Position numbers and translations under genes: made by a program
Part shown: piece by piece, positions 31,212 through 42,363 of the stretch
How positions within the stretch are numbered: the stretch's first letter is position 1
Layout: the number at the start of each line of letters is the position of its first letter
Assembly: GCF_905220365.1 (NCBI RefSeq)
Contig: NC_061141.1
Coordinates: 6,517,501 to 6,581,500 of the forward strand
Length of the DNA stretch: 64,000 nucleotides
Direction of reading: 5' to 3'
DNA from: Vanessa cardui
Lineage: Eukaryota > Arthropoda > Insecta > Lepidoptera > Nymphalidae
Notes under the pieces: generated by a model
Seen by the model: the letters and a program-made list of their open reading frames with translations, nothing else
What the model was told of the DNA's origin: nothing
The model's database searches: none

Positions 31212-33951
31212 ATGGCGAAAGAAATGAAAAAGAAAAGCCGTGAAGAAAAGCTAGCTCAGCAAAGACTTCACAAGAAAGAGAAATATCAGGAAATTAAAAA
31301 TGATCCAGAAAAATATGCAATTCAGAAAGAAAAGGAAAGATTAAGGTACCTCAAACGCAAAGAGCAGAAAAAACTAAAGAGTATCAAAGATTTAACGCCA
31401 AGACAACAAAGACAACAAAGAAAGAAATGGAAGGAGAACCGCCAACGCTACGTAGAAAAGAAAAAACAAGCTAGAGCTGTACAACAAATGCTTGTTGACA
31501 ATTCTCCCCCAACTAGTGATGAAGAAAATACAAGAAGTGTGAGAAATGAACCCTTAAGATATAGTGAAGTTGATCCTTTGGAAGGACCATCGTCATCTTT
31601 TATAGAAGAAAAGATTCCAAAAAATGGAGAGCAGAAAATGATTGACAAATGTGTGAATTGTATTAAGAAAGACAGATACATACGAAAAATTCGATACAAT
31701 TATGGGAAGCAAATTGGAGTAATGAAAAAAGAAATAGAAAAACATATGAAGGAGAAAGCTGCATTAAAAAAATATTTAGAAAGAACTATTAAAAGGAATG
31801 AAAAGTTACGTAAACAAATTCCATCTACGGAGCAAAAAGTTGAAAGTTTGATCTCAAATGTTGACGAGGATAAAAAAAGAAGTGAAAAAGAAGCTGTTAT
31901 TCTGAGAAGTAATGACAAGACAATTGAAAAAAGGATTTGAATCGTTGAAAAAGAAAGACAAAAGGAAATTTAGTGACATCATTGTTGTAGATAAAGAAAG
32001 CTTAAAAAAACACAAACTGCTGTCTGAGACAAACTCGTTTACTGAAGAAACAGAAAAGAAGTTGAAACTGAGGACAAGGTGGAAAATGAAAAATACCAAG
32101 AAATAATAGACTTTTATGAAGAAGACAGCAACAGTCGAATTGCAGCAGATAAAAAAGAATGGATCAAACGTAACGGTATTACAAAACAAAAACGTTATCT
32201 CAATGACAGTTTGTTAAATCTTCATAAAATATATAATGCTACTCACACAAACCAAGTATCGTATTCGACATTTTGTAAAAATCGACCATTTTGGATAGTG
32301 TACCCAAAGGAATCAGACCGAAACACATGTATGTGTATAGTACACGTCAATATGAATTTATTGATTAAGTGTCTGAACCAAAGCAAAATTATAAAAGAGA
32401 CTAACGGATCTTCGTTACTACGAAGTCTTTGTTGCGATGTACGAAAAGAAAATTGTTTGAACAGACGCTGTAACATTTGTAAAAATAAAGTAATTGAGTA
32501 TGCAGAATTCAAAAATGACAAACCTCTTAAATACTATCAATGGGGAAAAAAAACTGAAAAATACACAGTACACGGACAAGAAAAATCTACAATAAAGACT
32601 ACAAAAATGGAATTGAACGACTTACCATTGGTTTTGATAAAAAAGCTTGAAGATTCGCTTCCCAAATATTTCCAACACAGTTTAAATATTGTTCAGCAAT
32701 ACAAAAATATCAATGACCTGAAAAAATCATTAACATCTAATGAAATTTTGATTCACATGGATTTTTCCGAAAACTATATGATAAAATTTCACGAAGAAGT
32801 GCAAAGTCGCCACTTGCCAAAGTCCCGAACAAATTAGCCTACATACTTCCGTTGTTTATTATTTGGATCCCGAAACTGGAATACAAAAAACATTCAGCAT
32901 GTGCACTATGAGTGAATGTACCAGACACGATGCAGAATCTGTAGGGGCACATATTATGCCTATAATAGAACATGCTAAAAGCATTCTATTTGTCGATACG
33001 CTGCATTTCCTGACTGACAGCCCTTCAAGCCAGTACCGCAATCGCAAGATTTTCTATCTCATCAGCCAATTGCAGCATTATTATCCGGACTTGAAATCTA
33101 TAACATGGAACTACATGGAATGCGGCCACGGTAAAGGAGCCCCAGACGGGATCGGTGCTGTCATAAAAAGAACAGCAGATAGCACCGTGCGATTTGGAAG
33201 AGACATTGACACATTAGAAGATTTCTGGAGGGTTATGAAAGAAAAGATAAGAAGCGTAGAAATGCGTTTAGTTACAAGAAAAGATATAGAAGATAGAAAT
33301 ACCCCAGATAAAATATCTTCATTCAAAGGCACAATGTCAGTGCATCAAGTATTATGGTCGAGCAACAGTTTAAGGATGACGTTTCGTAAACTGAGCTGTT
33401 TCTTTTGTCCAAATGGTATTGAGTGTAATCATGGCTACCATTTGGGATTTATGGACGTACCTGAAGAAAACGTCGCCTGTGAGCAAGAACAGTTGTTGCA
33501 AGAATTCATTGACACTAATACGACCCCTGAGCTTCTAGATGAAATCACTAACTCACCAAAGCGAGCAGACAACGCTTTCGAAACTGTTATGAAGGAAACA
33601 ACAGAACAAGCTGATGTAGGATCTGTCAAAGAGTCCAATCTAGTTGCTAATGAAGTCAATCAGGGAATCTCCCATTCGCGGAAAGTAACAATTCTCTCAG
33701 ATGTCCGATTAGATTGGTCTAACACTGTTTTTTATGGAAAACAAGCGTCAAACAAGATAAATCCGAGTTTTCAGTCAAATTTCGAAAAATTTATAAAGCT
33801 TACAGGAACTGAAACAACTTTACACGAGTTTAGTCAAAATAAGGAAAAGACAAAGAGTACATGTAGAGGAAATAGTATTGAAGAGAAGAAAACTATGGAA
33901 GAGAGCAAAGAAAATGTTCAGTCATCGGATGACGACTTAGACATTTTTTGA
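31212..33951 (+). pseudogene. Transposase-like gene of the 4.9 kb element (DFSENY/DSPSSQY family)
   Basis: The start is the ATG at 31212 (MAKEMKKKSREEKLAQQRLHKK). The N third is a highly basic coiled coil, followed by a CVNCIKKDRYIRK segment. The middle has a Cys cluster (SLCCDVRKENCLNRRCNICKN, about 32425-32485). The core has IHMDFSENYMIKFHEEVQSRH (32751-32813), FLTDSPSSQYRNRKIFYLI (33007-33063) and MECGHGKGAPDGIGAVIKRTAD (33117-33180), candidate catalytic D, D, D/E motifs. Frameshifts are needed near 31910, 32090 and 32830; otherwise the gene is full-length and ends with an acidic tail (SSDDDLDIF). The family is widespread in arthropods and cnidarians and usually unnamed. Slightly decayed. 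Confidence 0.65.
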
Positions 33952-34970
33952 AAGCAGAGAGAAATGACTAGGGTATTACTTATTTTAATACCAATTAAAC
34001 AAATAACCTAAGGTTTAAATTGTTGTCGCCTAACTCTATTCAGAAATTTACTTGTTTTAGAAATTATAGGTGCTGTGAAAGTTTAGTTTTAAGGTTTCGA
34101 AAGTTGATTTAAATACAAATAAGAATCATGAGGCTGTTAATGGTTATGATCAAGTGGACATTAGAGTTAAATACATTTATAGTTCCTGTTCTTGTGATAT
34201 TAGTGCACAAATGAAGATTTACATTAGAATAGTTTATCACTCCGAGAAGATGAGACTGCTTTGATTTTTTACAGAAGATTTTATGTTATGTTAATTATTT
34301 GAATATAACGTTTTGTTTCAAGTGCTAGTCAACGCACATAATTATAAAGTTTTGTTTTTAATTACATTAGAATAAGTTTTTCAGTCCAAAAATATGAGAC
34401 TGCGTTTAATTTTTTAGATATTTTCTTTTGATCTCATATTATATGTATGATTATAGGATTTTGTTTTAAGTGCGAAGCAATGCGAATACAAAGTTTTCTT
34501 TAAAATTTATGACACTGCCTTTGTTTTTTGAGATTTTTCCCTTTAATATCATGTTATTTGATTATAAAGTTTTGTGTCAAGTGCTAGGTGATACACATAC
34601 AAAATTTTCTTTTTTGATTAATAATTTTGTGTACGATTTTCTAAATACGAAAAATAAGAAGTTTGGAATAAAAATTATTATTTTGATAAATACATGTGTT
34701 TTTCTTTATAAAATTTAGTTTAACAAGAAATTTCAATATCTTTCGTGATTAAAATCATTACCAGTTTTTACTAATCACTGCCTTCCTTGCTTCTATCATT
34801 ACCCTCAGACAATAAGTCATTACCATCTCCATTTAAAATTTGAAATGGCTATAACTCGTAAATTTATGGGTGCAATTTAATAAGAAATGGATAAATTACA
34901 TATTTTTTTTCTATATTTTAATCCTAGTAAGGAAAAAACACATTCTCCGAAAAATTCATTATTTTGCCGG
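33952..34970. other. Non-coding 3' part of the 4.9 kb element
   Basis: AT-rich, with internally repetitive sequence (variants of TTATAAAGTTTTGT near 34345, 34447 and 34572) and ATTACC motifs at 34757-34835. Confidence 0.55.
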
Positions 34971-35000
34971 ATTGGCACCAAATCAAATAATCACCCATAA

Positions 35001-37267
35001 GAAGATTAAAATACTTCGAACTGATAATGGCCTGGAATTCTGTAATGCATTGTTTGACAGTTACTTGGCTGAAGCCGGTATAGTACATCAAAAGACTAAC
35101 ACATATACCCCAGAACAAAATGCAATTAGTGAACGTATGAACAGAACTTTAGTGGAAAGGGCTCGTTGCATGTTGTTTGATGCCGGACTAGACAAGCATT
35201 TTTTGGCTTAGGCCATAAATACAGCTGTTTACCTTAGGAATAGGTCACCAGCATCAGGTTTGCAGAATATATAACCATTTGAGTTATGGACTAATAGAAA
35301 ACCAGATCTTAGTCACATCCGGATTTTTGGTAGTCAGGTTATGGTGCATAACCCAAAGGAAAAACGACTTAAGTGGGATACTAAGTCTAAACCACATATT
35401 CTGGTTGGTTATGCTGAAAACATCAAGGGGTATAGGATTTACGACCCAAATAAGAAGTGTGTGTTTGTGAGCAGGGATGTCATAATCCAAGAAAACTTGA
35501 AGAGTAACATAGACAATAAGATATCAGTTTCAGTGGGGGAAATCTCAGAAACGCAACAAGTTAAGAGTAAAATAGATGAGTCTGTTGATATAGTCATAAG
35601 TACAGAACCTGAACATGTTACTAACCAGATGGATAATACTGTTCAGGCCAATAACTCTATATTGCAGAATGTAGACGAGATTCCTATCCCAGAAAAACCA
35701 CAGAGAATTAGGAAGCTACCACAGCGTTATGGTTACTCAAACTTATGCATGCAGTCGAATGCTGAGAATCAAGATGATCCAGTTAGTGTTAAACAAGCTC
35801 TACAAGGCCCTGACAAAGACAATTGGATTGCTGCGATGAAAGAGGAATTTCAAGCATTTGAAGAGAATGATGCCTGGGTAGTAGTGAGTGAAGTGCCTCA
35901 AGGAAAAACTTTAGTTCAGTGTAAATGGGTTTATAAAAGAAAGTTTGGTAGTGATAATAATATTCGATATCGTGCTCGTCTAGTGGCAAAGGGCTTCACC
36001 CAGAAACCAGGAATAGACTATGACGAAACATTCTCACCTGTAGTGCGTCACTGTACCTTAAGATTGTTATTTGCACTCTCTGTACAATTAGATTTAAATG
36101 TTACTCACTTAGATGTTAAAACTGCTTTTTTGAATGGTATTTTGAAAGAAAATATTTATATGGCTTATCCACAAATTGATTTAGATAGTAATAATAGCAG
36201 GAAAATTGTAAAATTAAATAAAGCTATTTATGGATTGAAACAGTCGTCAAGATCATGGTATGAAAAATTTGATCAGTGTTGATCAGTGTTTGACAGAATT
36301 AATCTTCAAAAGAAGTCATATAGAACCATGTATATTCACAAAGTTCCATGATAATGTTAAAGTTATTATAGCCTTGTATGTGGACGATTTCTTTGTGTAT
36401 ACAAATTGTAAAATAGAGACACATAATTTAATTTCAGTTTTGAGTTCTAAATTTCAAATTAAAAATCTTGGACAAGTTAAGCAGTGCTTAGGAATGAGAG
36501 TAAATATTGATAGTAAGAATAATGTTTGTACCTTAGATCAGGAACAATACATTGAACAATAATTGATTAAATTTAACATGCTAAATTGCAAAGAGGCTAG
36601 TACACCTATGGAGACAAAACCAAATATTGATAAAAATGATAATGTTAATGATACTAATATTCCATATCAACAAATAATAGGCAGTCTCATGTACTTGTCT
36701 GTGTTAACAAGACCTGACATAGCCTTCAGTGTTAGTTTTTTGAGTCAATTTAATTCTTGTTACACTAGTACTCATTGGAATTATGCTAAACGCATTCTCA
36801 GGTATTTAAAGAGGACTAAACATTATTGCATAAGGTATGTAAAGGACAACTCTGAGTTGTTGGGATTTGCTGATGCTGATTGGGGTGTCATATCATGGGA
36901 AAGCAGAAAACAAAGGACTGTGGCTCTTTCGAGTATGGAAGCAGAATACATGTCAATGGCAGAGGCATGTAAAGAGTCCATGTATTTGCGAACATTGTTA
37001 TCTGAAGTCATTAATCAAGATGTATATCCTATTACCTTATACAATGATAGTCAAAGTGCTCAAAAATTTTTTGTTAATCATGCTTTACATAGAAAAAGTA
37101 AACATATAGACATTCGTTATCATTTCCTAAAAGATGCTGTCAATAATAATATTATAAATATTAAATATATGGGCACTATTGATATGCCAGCTGATGTTCT
37201 TACAAAGGCACTTGGTGCAACAAAGCATTACCAATGCATTGAAGCTTTGGGACTTGTTCATTTTTAA
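35001..37267 (+). pseudogene. Copia integrase C-part, reverse transcriptase and RNase H
   Basis: Integrase resumes with KILRTDNGLEFCN (second aspartate) and EQNAISERMNRTLVERAR (glutamate), then TAG at 35209 and TAA near 35272. RT follows: KWVYKRKF, RARLVAKGFTQ, LDVKTAFLNG, and YVDDFF (about 36376-36393) with the YxDD core intact. A 10-bp tandem duplication at 36271-36290 shifts the frame. TAA at 36560 interrupts again before GSLMYLSVLTRPDIAF. RNase H keeps FADADWG, SSMEAEYM and HIDIRYHFLKDAV but lacks the usual DRRSYTGF block between DADWG and ISWESRKQ. The stop TAA (37265-37267) is followed by the polypurine tract GTGGGGG and the 3' LTR. Confidence 0.9.
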
Positions 37268-37307
37268 TTTTTATTTTATTTCACGGTTTCATGTGATGTA
37301 GTGGGGG

Positions 37308-37473
37308 TGTTAAAATTAATACATCAAATGAAACCAATAACGCCATCTATTAGTCATGTGGTGTATTAGGTGTGTAAGCACTCAACTATATATGTTTAAT
37401 AATCTGTATAAAATAAATAAGTTAGTTCTTTGGTAGTCACCATTGAAGTAACGTGTTTTATTTCTTCCTAATA
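37308..37473 (+). repeat. Copia 3' LTR
   Basis: 166 bp, about 97% identical to 26530-26695; preceded by GTGGGGG and followed by ACAAT. Confidence 0.95.
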
Positions 37474-37860
37474 ACAATATACTATAAAAAATTGAAATCC
37501 AAGGTGGCGGCCGCTACAAAATGGCGGATAACGTAGGTTTTATCAATCCCATTAATATGGGTATCAAATGAAAGGGCTCAACAAGCAGAATACAATATTC
37601 TATAAAAAATTGAAATCCAAGATGGCGGTCGCTACAAAATGGCGGATAACGTAGGTTTTATCAATCCCATCAATATGGGTATTAAATGAAAGGGCTCTAC
37701 AAGCAGAATACAATATACTATAAAAAATTGAATTCCAAGATGGCGGCCGCTACCAAATAGCTGATAACAATTTTTCATCAATCCCACCAATATGGGTATC
37801 AAATAAAATGACTTGACAAGAAGAATACAGTGCACTATACAAACTCAATATTTAAGATGG
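37474..37860 (+). repeat. Tandem repeat array, right part (118 bp unit)
   Basis: Continuation of the array at 26321-26524. Units start at about 37503, 37621 and 37739 (118-bp spacing) and become more divergent towards the right. Confidence 0.9.
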
Positions 37861-38234
37861 ACGCAGCCGAATGGCCTATAATAATTAGATTCAAATTTAG
37901 AAATTGAACCTGTAATTTAGGTATCTGATTAATCCAGCCTGAATCCACCACCCAAGTCAAGATTTTGTATCGTGTTGAGGAATGTGTGGCGTTAGGGTCG
38001 CTAAAAATGATACGTCGTTAGCGGTACACCACCCAAGTTAACGTGAAAGGTTAAAACGCGCCGAGAACTGTATGGCAATAGGGTGGATAAAAATGATATG
38101 TCGTTAGCGTTTTCCCCTCAAGACTCCGGCGCATCTTGTTGTACATAGCCTTGCTCCTTTATTGGACCTCTGGGGGGGTCGACCGTTTAAATGTCCATTA
38201 CTTGTGGGAAAAAAAAATATAAAAAATACAAACA
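37861..38234. other. No gene; short repeated phrases
   Basis: Two related segments occur: CACCCAAGT with TATCGTGTTGAGGAATGTGTGGC...AGGGTCGCTAAAAATGATACGTCGTTAGCG (about 37950-38022), and a diverged copy at about 38030-38110. Otherwise nothing identified. Confidence 0.45.
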
Positions 38235-39530
38235 CAAATAAAACAGAAACTGCAACACAACGTAAACGAAAGCAAAGCGAAAGAGAAGTATAAAGCAAAA
38301 CGAGCTAAAGAAAGTGAAGGTGATAGAAATAGTCGATTACAGAAACGACGGGAACAATTAGCGTCAAAAACACCTGAGCAATATGAGGTCAGGTTAAAAA
38401 AGCAACGTCAGCGATATATACAAATGACGGCGTCAGAAACGCGTGAAGAATATAAAGCCAGGTTAACAAAGCAACGTGAGCAATACACACAGATGATAGC
38501 GTCAGAAACGCCTGAAGAATATGAAGCCAGGTTAACAAAGCAACGTGAGCAATACACACAGATGATAGCGTCAGAAACGCCTGAAGAATATGAAGCCAGG
38601 TTAACAAAGCAACGTGAGCAATACACACAGATGATAGCGTCAGAAACGCCTGAAGAATATGAAGCCAGGTTAGCAAAACAACGGGAGCGATATACACAGA
38701 TGGTAGCGTCAGAAACGCCTGAAGAATATGAAGCCAGCTTAACAAAGCAACGTGAGCAATACACACAGATGATAGCGTCAGAAACGCCTGAAGAATATGA
38801 AGCCAGGTTAACAAAGCAACGTGAGCAATACACACAGATGATAGCGTCAGAAACGCCTGAAGAATATGAAGCCAGGTTAACAAAACAACGGGAGCGAAAT
38901 ACACAGATGGTAGCGTCAGAAACGCCTGAAGAATATGAAGTTAGATTAATACAAAGCCGTGAAAGACAAAGACAGCAGTTGGGTTCAGAAGCGCCTGAAC
39001 ATCGTGTCATGAGGTTAAGTAAACAACGAGAGCGTACCCAGCAATGCAGAGCTAATAATCTGCAGGCATTCGAGAATGCTATTAACACAATTTATAAATA
39101 TGTTGGTGATATTTGTACCAAACGTTGTTATCCTAATAAAGTTCGTACAGTTCGGTACAACGCTGCTGCATTAACATACTTACCTTTGGAGTTAACTTCG
39201 AAAATATCATTGTTATTATGTTCCCGCTGTCAAACGCATGTTACTAGTAATAAAACAACAGCACCACCAAAAGCTTACTGGAATAATCTGGATCCAGGTT
39301 CTATACCAGACGTTATTCAAACATTGACACTGGCGGAACAACGTTTGCTGTGCAGAATTATTCCCTTTGTTAAAATCGTGAAATTTAGTGGCCTCTATGG
39401 GCAGTACGGTTTTAGCGGACTGGCAGTTTTAGGCAAGCCAGGTAGGCATTATTGTAGTAACCGAACGATTAGAAAATTTGAACATCACCAGGGAATTCAC
39501 AATATTTCGCGAAAGTCTATAGTGCTTTAA
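38235..39530 (+). pseudogene. Helitron-type polyprotein N terminus with 69-bp repeats and DUF6570-like region
   Basis: An open frame encodes a charged repeat region followed by a Cys-bearing domain. Nine tandem 23-residue units (consensus SETPEEYEARLTKQREQYTQ) cover 38355-38975. Then come CRANNLQAFENAI, LLLCSRCQTHVTSN and LTLAEQRLLCRIIPFVKIVKFSGLYGQYGFSGLAVL (39328-39432). The last matches the DUF6570-like block seen upstream of the Rep domain in insect Helitron polyproteins. The stop at 39528-39530 comes soon after. Repetitive RxREQ-type N termini are usual in these proteins, but the near identity of several units points to recent tandem expansion. The Rep and helicase domains are missing. 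Confidence 0.7.
38355..38975 (+). repeat. 69-bp coding tandem repeat, about nine units
   Basis: Units start at 38355, 38424, 38493, 38562, 38631, 38700, 38769, 38838 and 38907. Units 3-5 and 7-8 are almost identical; the first and last are diverged. The unit length is a multiple of three, so the frame is kept. Confidence 0.92.
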
Positions 39531-39531
39531 G

Positions 39532-39972
39532 ATGGAATTAATCAGAAATAACCCGCTTTACAAAGATGTACGTATTGACGATAATGCCCAAAGTGACCAG
39601 GAGTTAGTACGACTTAGTGTGCCCGAATTGTCTGAAGATAAATCTTCCGAAAGGAATGAAAATGAAATTCGAAATGCATTCATTCCAATTAATAATGTTG
39701 CAAGAATTATTCGAGCTTCATGGCATCAAGGTGACTACAACGTCTTTACTTCGCGATATGCTGGTGTACAATGTAGTGCTATGTACAGTCAGCGTCAAAT
39801 AATTAGAGACACTCATGGTATTCAAATAATTAGACTTAACCAAAAAGTCAATAATATCGGTACGAACAAAGTTTCCTTATTGTTGTCAACAATATACTCG
39901 CTCAAAAAGTGGAGACGTTTAAAATGTCATATAGATCGTCTCAGTCAAACCGCCATAAATAGTCATGGTTAG
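39532..39972 (+). pseudogene. Helitron polyprotein continuation (possible papain-like domain start)
   Basis: Directly after the preceding stop a new frame reads NNPLYKDVRIDDNA, then IIRASWHQGDYNVFTSRYAGVQCSAM, which follows the DUF6570-like block in insect Helitron polyproteins. The GVQC motif may be the Cys region of a protease-like domain in some of these proteins; this is inference. The last third (after about 39800) shows no recognised motif. Confidence 0.5.
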
Positions 39973-40448
39973 TCATCTCGCCAATGGTATCCAAGCATTC
40001 TAAGTGTTCAAAAATACGGAACACATTTGAAAAATAAACTAGCATATTACAGAAATAAACGGCTTCCCAAACATGAAAACCTCTTTACGCAATCTAGTAT
40101 TGTTTACATGTCATTCTTTTACCTGTCATTGCATGTCAATTATCTATAAGTTATATCTTTTTTTTTTTTTAATATATGGCTTTTATTTGTGCCAAGAGAG
40201 CACAGATTATTTCGCCAATGTCACGTGCGATGGAGAAGACACGATGGAGATTGAACGGTGCGGTCGATAAGTTATATTAATATTGTTGGAATAAACATCT
40301 AAGTCGAATGACATATGCGTCACGTCACATAAAATCTTTAAAAAAAAGGGAGTATTGTGGCAGATACATTTTTACCGCTATTATCATTTAATACGGTGTA
40401 GGGTTATGATTGTTGGTTATTTGTGTTGCAGATTTAATGTTTTCCTTT
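39973..40448. other. No gene; small repeat fragment
   Basis: Contains a T11 run (about 40157) followed by sequence that looks like a short retroposed fragment (TTGTGCCAAGAGAGCACAGA...). The last bases, CCTTT (40444-40448), are the left target duplication of BEL-2. Confidence 0.4.
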
Positions 40449-40572
40449 TGTTCAAGATCAAATGACATTATGCCAAATAATCATTTAGTTTATTATCTGA
40501 CCAGCAGTACATACTCGGCGTTTTTATTTTCGAGTCTCACAGTACCAATACTACCGGGCATCAGCCCTAACA
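40449..40572 (+). repeat. BEL-2 5' LTR with about 108-bp internal deletion
   Basis: 124 bp against 232 bp for the 3' LTR. The missing part lies between TTTATTAT and CTGACCAGCAG; TAT occurs at both deletion borders in the 3' LTR. Confidence 0.92.
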
Positions 40573-40573
40573 T

Positions 40574-40590
40574 TGGTCCTTCGAGCCGGA
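40574..40590 (+). other. BEL-2 primer-binding site
   Basis: TGGTCCTTCGAGCCGGA begins one base after the LTR. The TGG start is complementary to a tRNA CCA end. I did not identify the tRNA. Confidence 0.6.
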
Positions 40591-41162
40591 TAGTGTTTTT
40601 TGTGAGCGGTGAAGCCGCTTCTCCCGTGTCTCCGCAGTGGATTGCTGCAGTAAGGAAACACGCATCAGAGGCCGCAGCAGCGGGGACCCCAGCCGTGCAT
40701 TGGTGGGCGGACGGAGCAACTGCAGCGGATTAGTTCAAAGTGTCGCCACCTACAGAGGGCGCCACTTACACCAGGTTAACAAATTGTGTTTGTGTGAAGT
40801 ACAATCTTGTGAGTACATTATTTTCAATATTTATTGATGAATAATCAAAAGTGAAAAAGTTAGCTTTCTTTTGAACTTTGAATTTTTAATAATATTTCAA
40901 TTTGAAGAAATTTTGAACTTTGAAAATTTACGAAGAATTTTAAACTTAGAAAATTTATTGATTAATTTAGATTTACTTTCTAATTTTAAGCATGTTAGTT
41001 AAGGACTTAGAATAATTTATAAAAAAACGAAGGAACGGGGAACCTATGCCCGATTTCGAAGAAAAAAAAAATTCAAAACACTTGTAAAATTTTAGAGATT
41101 TAATTTGAAAAAAAAAATCATACTTTTAAATTATCTTAATTCATAATTTGGATATTTTAAAA

Positions 41163-42363
41163 ATGGAAGGTTTAATAAATGTTTTAAAACATTCGCAAAA
41201 TGTAATAAAGAAAGGTCTAATTAACTTTAAAAAATGTAGTAAAGATAGACTAACAGTAGAATATATTGAAACCAAGCAAGAATTGTTAGAAATGGATTGG
41301 TCTACATTTAAAGAGAATAATACTAAATTATATGAAAGATTTAAATTGGAGGACATAGAACAAATGGTAGGTGATATATATGATGATGTTGAGAATACTT
41401 ATATAGTTTATAAGTCTTATGAAAACAACGCTTAACAAAATCTGTTCGACAAAGGGATCAGTACAAAAAGAAAACACTTCAGGTATGTCGAAGCCAGTTA
41501 CTCCTTTTGTTAAACTACCAAAGATCGCCATTCCTATATTTTCTGGTAAATACGGGGAATGGACAACATTTCACGATCTTTTTACATCTTTAGTGCACAA
41601 AAATGATTCATTAGATAATGTACAAAAAATGCATTATTTGAAAAGTCACCTTTCTGGTGAAGCTGAACAGCTCATTCGGCACACTCCAATAACTTCCGCT
41701 AACTATAGTGAGTGTTGGGCTCAATTAGAAAAACGATATAATAACAAGAAATATCTGACTAATTGTATTTTAAAAAGATTGTTTGGTCAAAAACGAATAA
41801 ATGTCGAGTCAGTTTCATCGTTGAAAGAATAGTTAGATACCACATGTGATTGTTTACATGCACTTAGAAACTTAAATATTAACGTAAATACATGGGATAT
41901 TATTATCATACACATTGTTACTCTAAAACTAGATAGTGAAACTCGTAAACAATGGGAGTTAAATATTTGCGCCAGCGATTCCAATAACGATTTGCCAACC
42001 TTTGAACAATTCAAACTGTTTATTGAAAATCGTTTCCGTGCTTTAGAATTTTTTGAACCAAAGGTATCGATGGCTCAGCAAGTAAATAAAAATTATAACT
42101 ATAACAATTCTCATGGTGCAAAGGTAATGTTAGCCACTAACTCATCAAGTATGCGCTGTTAATACTGCTCAGAACCGCACAAACTTTGTTTTTGCAAGAA
42201 GTTTACTAAACAGCCTGTTGAAAGTAGACGAGAGTTTGTGATAAAGAACCGAATCTGCTTCAACTGTTTAGGTAGTAATCACACCGTATATGATTGCAAA
42301 AAGGTTACCACTTGTAGAGTTTGTCGGAAGCGCCATCACTCGCTTCTTCATTTTAATCCTTAA
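41163..42363 (+). pseudogene. BEL-2 Gag
   Basis: Starts at the ATG at 41163 (MEGLINVLKHSQNVIKKGLINFKK), with a frame change near 41420. The DUF1759-like core is clear: PIFSGKYGEWTTFHDLF, KMHYLKSHLSGEAEQLI and YNNKKYLTNCILKRLF. TAG at 41830 interrupts it. A zinc-knuckle region follows (CYCSEPHKLCFCKKF with TAA at 42160; then ICFNCLGSNHTVYDCKK and TCRVCRKRHHSLLHF, 42250-42360), ending at TAA 42361-42363. Nonsense mutations at three places. Confidence 0.85.

Larger units (their letters stand above)
30115..34996 (+). mobile_element. 4.9 kb DNA transposon, 4-bp target duplication (Sola-like candidate)
   Basis: The copia integrase frame is interrupted exactly here. ATAA flanks both sides (30111-30114 and 34997-35000). 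The ends GGGTGGTTCTCTGATTTCGTGC (30115 on) and the complement of 34972-34996 agree at about 20 of 25 positions, so these are imperfect terminal inverted repeats. It contains a multi-domain gene with three conserved acidic motifs. Four-base duplications are characteristic of Sola superfamily elements, but the gene family assignment is not secure. Confidence 0.8.
26530..37473 (+). mobile_element. Ty1/copia LTR retrotransposon with two nested insertions
   Basis: Two 166-bp LTRs (26530-26695 and 37308-37473) differ at about five positions (roughly 97% identical). The 5-bp target duplication ACAAT lies at 26525-26529 and 37474-37478. The 10.9 kb span includes a Merlin-type element within gag and a 4.9 kb element within integrase, so the copia sequence itself is about 4 kb. 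The gag-pol reading is in normal copia order: Gag, protease, integrase, RT, RNase H. It inserted inside the tandem array that continues on both sides. Confidence 0.95.

Noticed and set aside
38355..38975. Regular repeats that might suggest a CRISPR-like array
   Set aside because: Units are directly adjacent without variable spacers, keep a reading frame and lie in an insect Helitron.
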